Assembly (NCBI GenBank): GCA_900769955.1
Contig: CAAGIP010000083.1
Span: 1 to 5,126, forward strand
DNA length: 5,126 nucleotides
Source: Spirochaetia bacterium
Lineage (GTDB): Bacteria; Spirochaetota; Spirochaetia; Sphaerochaetales; Sphaerochaetaceae
Direction: 5' to 3'
Below, piece by piece: positions 1 to 5,126 of this stretch. The notes below the pieces were generated by a model that saw only the letters and a program-made list of their open reading frames with translations, was not told the origin of the DNA and did not search any database. A program made the translations under genes and the position numbers. Within the stretch, counting starts at the first letter, position 1. Each line of letters begins with the position of its first letter.

Positions 1-180
1 ACTTCGGGTTCTTCTGATACTTCAGATTCTTCTGTTACTTCAGATTCTTCTGTTACTTCAGATTCTTCTGTTACTTCAGGTTCTTCTGTTACTTCAGGTT
101 CTTCTGTTACTTCAGGTTCTTCTGATACCTCTTGTTCCTCGGGTACATCAGATTCTTCTGTTACTTCGGGTTCTTCGGCT
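1..180 (-). repeat. 18-bp in-frame tandem repeat (EVTEEP/EVTEES), continues past left edge
   Basis: Bases 1-180 divide into ten consecutive 18-base units with no insertions between them. The units at 19-36, 37-54 and 55-72 are identical, and 73-90 and 91-108 are identical. The units at 1-18 and 109-126 differ from these at only a few bases, while 127-144 and 163-180 are the most diverged. On the coding strand each unit encodes six residues: EVTEES, DVPEEQ, EVSEEP, EVTEEP, EVTEEP, EVTEES (three times) and EVSEEP over residues 757-810. Because the length is a multiple of three, gain or loss of units keeps the frame. Near-identity of central copies and decay at the right-hand edge fit slippage expansion. 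The left boundary is not in the window. Confidence 0.95.
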
Positions 181-1046
181 TCGCTTACAATGTCCTCATC
201 AGATAATTCTGCTTCATTTTTTTCTGTTTCTTCTGTTTTGGGAACATCATACACGCTCTCCTCGGCTATCGGAAGCGCTGTTATGCCATCTTCCTTTTCA
301 AGCAGGGAGATATCATCGTCAGCTTCACTGAGCTCTTCTTCCTCACATTTTTCTTCCGTAACCTCCGAGGGCTGAAGACCTGTCTGGGTTTCCTCGGGAG
401 ATTCACTTACTTCATCAAGTGTTTCTTCCTCTGATGCTCCGTCCTCTTCATGAAGAAGGACTGTATCATCCTCGATCTCATCAAGAGACTCCTCTTCAGT
501 CTTCTCAGGAGAAGGAACATATACTGCATCCCAGTTGGGCTGTGTCGGGCTCTTCGGATCAAAGAGTGTTATCTGGTCATCGTAGTCATCGTCATCGAGG
601 AATGCAGATACGGGATCACTCTCAGGGGGAAGGTCCTTATCTTCAGCTTCATCAGGCTCTGAGTAGTAATCATCGTCATCGATGTCCGAGAGCTGGTCAT
701 TTGAAAGCGAAGGAAGCTCTTCCTCACTTTCCTCTTCCTTATCATCCTCGAACTCATCGGTTTCGAGCTCCTCAAGCTCTTCGACGACTTCACTGTTCTT
801 CATTTCCTCAGGGAGTGCGTACTTTTCCTCCAGCTCCTTCAGCTCCTCACTGCTCTTGGGAGTGTAGTCACTTTCAGAAGTCTGATCGACATCGGCATGG
901 GAGAACTTCTCTTCAAGTTCTGCAGCCTTCTCGTCATCGTCCTCGCTGTCATACTCATACTCCACTTCAACTGAGAGGGGCTCAATTTCCTCACGGGGAG
1001 CCTCTTCCTGGATGAAGTCATCATCGATGACATCCGAGAACTCCTC
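1..1046 (-). other. Acidic, probably disordered tail region of the large protein
   Basis: Residues 464-811 of the unrecognised protein are dominated by Glu, Asp and Ser, with scattered Pro and Thr. Runs such as DDDDYY (587-592), DDDDYDD (614-620), EELEELETDEFEDD (552-565) and KEEESEEEL (566-574) alternate with short hydrophobic islands, including QITLF (621-625), NWDAVYVP (634-641) and GITALPIAEESVYDVP (717-732). From residue 740 to the window edge there is no Lys, Arg or His at all. This composition predicts a long, highly negative, extended tail, with the hydrophobic islands as candidate short binding motifs. The coding strand is correspondingly purine-rich. This is read directly from the translation; disorder and binding roles are inference. 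Confidence 0.8.
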
Positions 1047-2435
1047 CATGTCTCCTGCCTCAAGGCTGAAAGGACCGAGAACACTTCTGTAGAACTCTTT
1101 GGTAAGAGTCTCTGACTCAGCGGTTTTAATGATCTCGGAAAGTGAAATGGAGAAGTGATGCTCATCTATCTTTGAAAGCTTTTCAAAGCCATCGGGATAA
1201 ACGACGAGTCTCGTGTGTCCCATCTGGGGCTTTCTCGCAAGCTCTTCATCAACCTGACTGAGCTTTTTTTCATACTTCTCAGGTTTGTTGAGGACATCTG
1301 ACCAGCAGAGCGTGGGCAGAAGCGAAATGTCAAACCTGTTTCCCCGCCACTGATAGACATCGACACTGTCAGTCTCATTGAAAAGTCTCAGTACATATGC
1401 AGTGAAGAACTTCTGAAGCTTATCATGTTTAATCAGGCCGATCTTTCTGAATGCGACGGGAAGTGATGAAAAAAGAGTACGTCCCGTGAAGCAGTAGAAG
1501 CGGTCGGCAAAGCGGAGGAAGGGTTTTACCGTTGCGGGAAGGTAACCTTCTTCAAGGAAGTCTCCTTCATATGATGAAATGGATGCGGAAAAAAGTTTCA
1601 GTGCATCGGAGCTCAAAAGGGACACTCTCTCAACTTCAAAGAGATCGAGGTCGTCGCGCTTGTGCCTCAGTTCATCAAGGCGGTAAGAGTATCCTCCCTC
1701 CCTGATGACGCGGCTCATCAGCTCCTTGTCGCTTTTTTCCGGTTCCTTTTCCCTGAGGTCCTTTATCTTTGCATCGATTTCCTCATGGATCTTCCTGCTG
1801 TCCTCGGAAAGGCGTGAAATACCGTTTCTTCCGTTGTCGCAGATCTTTGCAAGCTCGGCAACGACGAAAGCAGGATCACTTTTGGTGAGCTCCTTTATTT
1901 TTTCCTCATCACCTGCGAAAATGGACTCTGAAAACTTTACGTTCCCGGAGAGTTTTTCTTCATCAAGGAAAGGAAAGAAAAACTGTGAGAGCACGGCATC
2001 GCGGTATGATGCATAGTGGTTTTTGCTTATCTTTCCTTCATGTACTGCTGAAACGGCACTGTTCTCGATGTACCATAAAAGGCGTTTTGCCGCATCATCT
2101 GACAGATTTTTAAGTCTGTTCCAGTCCTTCTGCTTCACGTCCCTGTTTGCCGAAAAGCCGCGGTCTGAAAAGAATCTCTTTGACTGGACGACTGACTGGA
2201 GGATGAGGGGAAGAAACGAGGCCTGAAAGGCACTCATCTCATCCTTTTTTGAAAGATGGATCCTCCGCTCTTCCCATGCGGCCATCTTGAGAATCTCAAG
2301 CGGATAGTACGCTGAGATGATCTTTGCGATGGACGCGATATCGTTTTCGAAATACTGCTTTGCTTCCTGTATGTTCCTTCTCGCCTTGTCAGGGCGGATG
2401 GTTGATGCAAGATTATCATCTGCAAAGATCATCAT
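1..2435 (-). CDS. Large unrecognised protein with acidic, repeat-bearing tail (3' end beyond window)
   Basis: I do not recognise this gene. The minus-strand frame starting at ATG 2435 runs without a stop to base 1, giving 811 complete codons plus two bases, so the C-terminus lies outside the window. It starts MMIFADDNLAST; no signal peptide or membrane segment is visible, so it is probably cytoplasmic. Residues 1-160 look helical and mixed-charge. Residues 205-270 are strongly charged and could form a coiled coil. Residues 300-350 contain a hydrophobic/aromatic block (KPFLRFADRFYCFTGRTLF), and residues 360-455 look like an alpha/beta segment (VYQWRGNRFDIS, RLVVYPDGFEKL). From about residue 464 the chain becomes very acidic and probably disordered, and from 757 it is a six-residue repeat. 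Seven bases separate it from the aminotransferase stop, so it is very likely co-transcribed with the enzymes upstream. Function unknown; the frame itself is secure because of its length, ribosome binding site and uniform codon use. Confidence 0.9.
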   Translation of the reverse strand, partial: MMIFADDNLASTIRPDKARRNIQEAKQYFENDIASIAKIISAYYPLEILKMAAWEERRIHLSKKDEMSAFQASFLPLILQSVVQSKRFFSDRGFSANRDVKQKDWNRLKNLSDDAAKRLLWYIENSAVSAVHEGKISKNHYASYRDAVLSQFFFPFLDEEKLSGNVKFSESIFAGDEEKIKELTKSDPAFVVAELAKICDNGRNGISRLSEDSRKIHEEIDAKIKDLREKEPEKSDKELMSRVIREGGYSYRLDELRHKRDDLDLFEVERVSLLSSDALKLFSASISSYEGDFLEEGYLPATVKPFLRFADRFYCFTGRTLFSSLPVAFRKIGLIKHDKLQKFFTAYVLRLFNETDSVDVYQWRGNRFDISLLPTLCWSDVLNKPEKYEKKLSQVDEELARKPQMGHTRLVVYPDGFEKLSKIDEHHFSISLSEIIKTAESETLTKEFYRSVLGPFSLEAGDMEEFSDVIDDDFIQEEAPREEIEPLSVEVEYEYDSEDDDEKAAELEEKFSHADVDQTSESDYTPKSSEELKELEEKYALPEEMKNSEVVEELEELETDEFEDDKEEESEEELPSLSNDQLSDIDDDDYYSEPDEAEDKDLPPESDPVSAFLDDDDYDDQITLFDPKSPTQPNWDAVYVPSPEKTEEESLDEIEDDTVLLHEEDGASEEETLDEVSESPEETQTGLQPSEVTEEKCEEEELSEADDDISLLEKEDGITALPIAEESVYDVPKTEETEKNEAELSDEDIVSEAEEPEVTEESDVPEEQEVSEEPEVTEEPEVTEEPEVTEESEVTEESEVTEESEVSEEPE

Positions 2436-2438
2436 ATA

Positions 2439-2444
2439 CCCCTT
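2439..2444 (-). promoter_or_regulatory. Ribosome binding site overlapping the aminotransferase stop codon; two possible starts
   Basis: The minus strand reads AAGGGG, overlapping the TAA stop of the aminotransferase (2443-2445), followed by TAT and then ATGATG. The spacing is three bases to the first ATG (2435) and six to the second (2432). The second gives the more usual spacing, so the large protein may really start at its second methionine. The difference is one residue. The overlap suggests translational coupling between the two genes. Confidence 0.6.
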
Positions 2445-3648
2445 ATCTGAGTCCCATTACCTGTTTTCTGTATGCCTTGAGTCCCTCCGCGAGGCATTTG
2501 CCCGCGAGTCTGAGCTCATCCTCGTTAAGTACGTAGGCAATGCGCGCCTGTGTCTTTCCGAGGCTCTTTGTTACGTAGAAGTCCTCAGCGGGAGCGAACA
2601 TAACGGTGTTTCCGTTCCAGCTGAAATCCCTGAGCATGAAGATCGCGAAGCGCTCCGCATCGTCAACAGGAAAATCGACGACGAAATAGAACGCTCCCTT
2701 CGGACGTGAAAGCTTACAGCCCGGGATCTCCTGAATCGCACTTACGAGTGTGTTCCTTCTTCTTTCATACTCCTTCACCACATCATCGATGTAGCTCTGG
2801 GGAGCGGTGAGTGCGGCTGCTGCCGCAACCTGCTCCACTGCAGGAGGACAGAGGCGTGCCTGTGCAAGCTTCATTGCACTGTCAAGCACTTCCTTGTTGT
2901 AGCATACGATCGCACCGACGCGGCTGCCGCACATGCTGAATCTCTTGGAGAAAGAGTCTATGCAGATAATCCTGTCCTTATATTCAGGGAAGGTCAGTAT
3001 GCTGGTAAACGATTCACCGTCGTAACAGAACTCCCTGTATACTTCATCCACGATGAGGAAGATGTCATGCTTTCTGCAAAGCTCAAGCAGCTGTGTCAGC
3101 TCATTCCTGGTGTAAACATGCCCGGTCGGATTGTTCGGGGAACAGAGCAGTATGGCCATCGTCTTCTTGCTGATCTTAGCCTCGAAATCCTCGATTGAGG
3201 GAAGGACGAAGGCATCATCCACCTGACTTGTCACGGGCACGAGGTTCACCATCGCGATGTTCGCGAACGTAGAGACATTCGTGTAGAACGGCTCGGGGAT
3301 GATGATCTCATCGTAGGGATCACAGAGGGTCATGAAGGCAAACTGGAGTGCTTCCGATCCTCCTGTTGTGATCATGATGTTGTCGGGAGTGACACTGACG
3401 CCGTACTTTTCATAGTACCTGCACAGCGCCTGTCTGAGTTCCGGCTCCCCTTCCGAGATACCGTATGCAATTACGTCCTCATCATAGGCGTTGATCGCAT
3501 CGATTGCTTCCCTCGGGGTCTTGATATCGGGCTGTCCGATATTGAGGTGGATTACATGTATTCCTTTCTTCTCAGCCTCCCTGGAATAAGGCACCAGTCT
3601 CCTGATCGGTGAACACTGGAAGGATGAGATACGCTTTGACATCTGCAT
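2443..3648 (-). CDS. PLP-dependent aminotransferase, class I/II (aspartate aminotransferase-like)
   Basis: A 401-residue protein, typical length for fold-type I aminotransferases, complete from ATG to TAA. Visible family landmarks in order: NIGQPD (36-41) in the N-terminal substrate segment; GGSEAL (96-101), the cofactor phosphate-binding turn; SPNNPTG (170-176) with Asn173; DEVY (201-204), where Asp201 should pair with the pyridine nitrogen and Tyr204 with the cofactor 3'-oxygen; SFSK (232-235), with Lys235 the Schiff-base lysine; GSRVG (242-246) with the phosphate-binding Arg243; and QARIAYV (367-373), where Arg369 should bind the substrate alpha-carboxylate. All catalytic residues are present, so it should be an active cytosolic enzyme transferring an amino group to 2-oxoglutarate. 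Substrate cannot be settled from sequence: aspartate is the default, and alanine or aromatic/branched substrates are possible. It lies 23 bases after prs and 7 bases before the next gene, so it is the middle gene of an operon. Confidence 0.93.
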   Translation of the reverse strand: MQMSKRISSFQCSPIRRLVPYSREAEKKGIHVIHLNIGQPDIKTPREAIDAINAYDEDVIAYGISEGEPELRQALCRYYEKYGVSVTPDNIMITTGGSEALQFAFMTLCDPYDEIIIPEPFYTNVSTFANIAMVNLVPVTSQVDDAFVLPSIEDFEAKISKKTMAILLCSPNNPTGHVYTRNELTQLLELCRKHDIFLIVDEVYREFCYDGESFTSILTFPEYKDRIICIDSFSKRFSMCGSRVGAIVCYNKEVLDSAMKLAQARLCPPAVEQVAAAAALTAPQSYIDDVVKEYERRRNTLVSAIQEIPGCKLSRPKGAFYFVVDFPVDDAERFAIFMLRDFSWNGNTVMFAPAEDFYVTKSLGKTQARIAYVLNEDELRLAGKCLAEGLKAYRKQVMGLR

Positions 3649-3658
3649 CGGTGATTAT

Positions 3659-3663
3659 TCCTT
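3659..3663 (-). promoter_or_regulatory. Ribosome binding site of the aminotransferase
   Basis: AAGGA on the minus strand lies ten bases before ATG 3648 and sixteen before an in-frame ATG at 3642. The spacing favours 3648 as the start, giving MQMSKR. The site falls in the 23-base gap after the prs stop codon; no terminator hairpin is seen there, supporting read-through from prs. Confidence 0.6.
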
Positions 3664-3671
3664 ATTCTTGC

Positions 3672-4958
3672 TCAGTCGGGAAGGCCGACGACATCGTCGT
3701 CATCCTTGATGCCCGGGGTTGCCTGAGACTGGTCAATGAGCTTCTGTATGAAACGTCTGTTATCAAGAAGCGGGGAGATGGATCTGCCGTGGTGGAGGCG
3801 TGAGATTACGCGTGCAAAGAGCTCAGTGACATCTGCCTGCACGAACCACTCCTTCTCCAGAAGGTCCTTGCCCTGATAAACGGCATTGGTTCCGATTATC
3901 CTGTAGAATACACCCTCGCGGTATGCGGCATCGAAGTTCTCGATCGCATTTCCGTTGAAGAACGGAAGTGAGACCATACAGATGATCTTCTTTGCGCCGA
4001 GCTTCATGAGCTCCCTCATTGCGATGATCATCGTGCCACCGGTCGCGATCATGTCATCGGCCATGAGTACCGTCTTGCCCCTGACATCACCTAAGAGGTT
4101 GATGCTCTTGATGTTGGTGTTTTTTGCATCCTTGCTGACGATTGAGTAGTCACGCTCCTTGTAGAGCATTGCAAGTGGTCTGTGAAGGCCCTGGGCGTAG
4201 AACTTGTTTCTTGAAACCGCACCTGTATCGGGTGAAACGACTACGAGATCGGGATCCGCAAGGTCAATTACCTTCCTCAGTGCGATGAGGGTCTGATATG
4301 AGCCATGGAGGTTTTCCAGGTGACAGGTGCTGAACGCGTTCTCGATCTCACGTGAGTGGATGTCGAGGGTGATGATCCTCGATACCCCGAGTTCCTCGCA
4401 GAAACGGGCAAAAAGCGATGCTGTGAGTGCCTCACGTCCTGCCTTTTTGTGCTGTCTTGCATAGGGGTATGTGGGAAGCACCAGCGTAATTGATGCGGCT
4501 CCCGCAAGACGTACGGCATCGACTGTCGTAAAGAGGAACATCAGATGGTCGTTGATGCTGAGCGGCTGGGGATTCTCAAGTCCTGCAACCCTGATCGGGG
4601 CAGGATTGGACACGTCATAGATGATGTAGACGTTAAGTCCCCTGACAGGATCGATGAGCTCTGCCTTCTCCTCACCGTTTGCAAAACGCGTGTACTTCAC
4701 GTTGATCGTGAAGTCAGGACAGTAGAACGAAGAGGGAAGTTTTCCCGTGGGGATCTTCTTGCTGTCAAGGTCATCCATCAGGGTGACTGTCTTCAGAAGC
4801 TCTTCCTCACTTATGTCATGTCGCCTGCTAAGTGCCTTCGAAACCTTTTCGTAACGGTCTATGTAAAGTCTCCTAAGGTGTTTGACCACCTTGCCCGCAA
4901 AATACTCAGTGCCGGGACCGGCAATAACTCCCAGTTTGTGTGGCTTAATGATACTCAT
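3672..4958 (-). CDS. prs: Ribose-phosphate pyrophosphokinase (PRPP synthase), extended form
   Basis: Catalyses ribose 5-phosphate + ATP to PRPP + AMP in the cytosol, feeding purine, pyrimidine, histidine, tryptophan and pyridine nucleotide synthesis. Landmarks: RFANGE (91-96), matching the usual RFxDGE; PTYPYARQHKK (162-172), the ATP-binding PYxxYARQDRK segment; LDIHSREIENAF (198-209) with the metal-associated His201; VSPDTGAVSR (241-250); YKERD (266-270) at the catalytic flexible loop, keeping Lys267 and Arg269 of the usual KRR; and VLMADDMIATGGTM (297-310), the PRPP/ribose-phosphate loop. At 428 residues it is roughly 110 longer than the common 310-320 residue class I enzymes. Extra length lies in about 45-50 residues near 36-84, about 15 residues near 119-134, and a C-terminal extension of about 30 ending DDDDVVGLPD. 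The middle Arg of KRR is Glu268 and the Asp of ARQD is His170. The start at 4958 is fixed by an in-frame TAG two codons upstream and by the N-terminal strand IKPHKLGVIAG. First gene of the operon. Confidence 0.93.
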   Translation of the reverse strand: MSIIKPHKLGVIAGPGTEYFAGKVVKHLRRLYIDRYEKVSKALSRRHDISEEELLKTVTLMDDLDSKKIPTGKLPSSFYCPDFTINVKYTRFANGEEKAELIDPVRGLNVYIIYDVSNPAPIRVAGLENPQPLSINDHLMFLFTTVDAVRLAGAASITLVLPTYPYARQHKKAGREALTASLFARFCEELGVSRIITLDIHSREIENAFSTCHLENLHGSYQTLIALRKVIDLADPDLVVVSPDTGAVSRNKFYAQGLHRPLAMLYKERDYSIVSKDAKNTNIKSINLLGDVRGKTVLMADDMIATGGTMIIAMRELMKLGAKKIICMVSLPFFNGNAIENFDAAYREGVFYRIIGTNAVYQGKDLLEKEWFVQADVTELFARVISRLHHGRSISPLLDNRRFIQKLIDQSQATPGIKDDDDVVGLPD

Positions 4959-4965
4959 GGCCTAT

Positions 4966-4994
4966 ACTGTAATTAAAGAGTGACAAAAGTTCAA
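4966..4994 (-). promoter_or_regulatory. Candidate promoter of the prs operon
   Basis: On the minus strand TTGAAC (4989-4994) and TACAGT (4966-4971) are separated by 17 bases, each matching four of six sigma-70 consensus positions. Only seven bases separate the -10 element from the prs ATG, so initiation would fall at or just before the start codon. No proper Shine-Dalgarno is seen there (only AGG two bases from the ATG), which is consistent with a leaderless or near-leaderless message. Overlapping alternatives such as TTTAAT and TATGAT lack a good -35. Weak to moderate call. Confidence 0.35.
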
Positions 4995-5023
4995 TCATAT
5001 TTACATAAAGTAGCAAGAAAGCT

Positions 5024-5042
5024 TCCGTCCCTTTAGGGCGGA
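5024..5042. other. Short imperfect GC-rich hairpin in the intergenic region
   Basis: TCCGTCCC, loop TTTA, GGGCGGA can fold into a seven-pair stem with one bulged T. Neither strand has a clean run of T after it: the minus strand continues AGCTTTCTTG and the plus strand TGATGAATAGCAGTTTTATT. It is therefore a poor intrinsic terminator. It could be a protein-binding site or simply chance; it lies between the two divergent promoters. Confidence 0.3.
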
Positions 5043-5084
5043 TGATGAATAGCAGTTTTATTTATAATACAGATAGTTGCAGCA

Positions 5085-5114
5085 TAGACAGTTAAGCTGA
5101 ACAGCTGATATAAT
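5085..5114 (+). promoter_or_regulatory. Sigma-70-like promoter for a divergent gene to the right
   Basis: TAGACA (5085-5090, five of six matches to TTGACA) and a perfect TATAAT (5109-5114) are 18 bases apart on the plus strand. The spacer contains AGCTGA twice (5095-5100 and 5103-5108). An ATG at 5121 starts six bases after the -10 element, right where transcription should begin, but only two codons are inside the window, so it cannot be called a gene. The promoter points away from prs, so this region separates two divergent transcription units. Confidence 0.5.
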
Positions 5115-5126
5115 TCATTCATGACA

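Noticed and set aside
1..180. CRISPR array
   Set aside because: The 18-base units are contiguous with no unique spacers and translate in frame as EVTEEP/S within a long coding region.
190..867. Plus-strand Ser-rich open frames (for example 190-375 and 682-867)
   Set aside because: They are the antisense of Glu/Asp-rich codons in the long minus-strand gene; low-complexity Ser runs on the opposite strand are the expected by-product, and no ribosome binding sites precede them.
569..2425. Short minus-strand open frames at 569-793, 839-1165, 1166-1378 and 2234-2425
   Set aside because: All lie in another frame of the same strand, inside the continuous 811-codon frame. They look like out-of-frame readings, rich in Ser, Arg and Met, and are not pieces of a broken gene; the main frame needs no frameshift.
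4545..4976. 143-codon plus-strand frame opposite the start of prs
   Set aside because: It lies antisense to the well-supported prs N-terminal half, shows no recognisable motif and has no convincing start context.
5024..5042. Intrinsic terminator
   Set aside because: The hairpin is short with a bulge and neither strand carries a proper T-tract after it, so I list it only as a hairpin.

Overview
The window reads as a compact bacterial operon transcribed right to left on the minus strand. Three genes follow each other with very short gaps: an unusually long ribose-phosphate pyrophosphokinase (prs, 3672-4958), a fold-type I PLP-dependent aminotransferase (2443-3648), and the start of a large protein I do not recognise (2435 down to the left edge, at least 811 residues). 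GC content looks close to even. Short gaps, Shine-Dalgarno sites and ATG starts are ordinary bacterial features. From memory, the overall look of the two enzymes (a long PRPP synthase with an extra N-terminal segment, and this style of aminotransferase) suggests a spirochaete of the Treponema/Sphaerochaeta type. That is an inference from family resemblance and has not been checked by any search.

Right end (4959-5126): a 168-base intergenic region. It holds a possible minus-strand promoter immediately upstream of prs, an imperfect GC-rich hairpin, and a good sigma-70-like promoter (TAGACA, 18 bases, TATAAT) pointing right, out of the window, toward a divergent gene not included here. Both promoters sit so close to an ATG that the two messages could be leaderless or nearly so.

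Centre (2443-4958): prs makes PRPP for nucleotide, histidine and tryptophan synthesis. The aminotransferase probably interconverts an amino acid, likely aspartate or a related one, with its oxo-acid. Co-transcription would couple PRPP supply to amino-group or aspartate metabolism.

Left half (1-2435): one uninterrupted minus-strand frame, open at the edge. It encodes a roughly 460-residue, mixed-charge, apparently soluble N-terminal part and then an extremely acidic Glu/Asp/Ser-rich tail of at least 350 residues. The tail ends at the window edge in a near-perfect tandem array of an 18-bp unit (protein repeat EVTEEP/EVTEES). It also carries a sequence, QITLF, that fits the bacterial sliding-clamp binding consensus. 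This protein is the most novel item in the window. No stretch of more than 300 bases lacks a gene.
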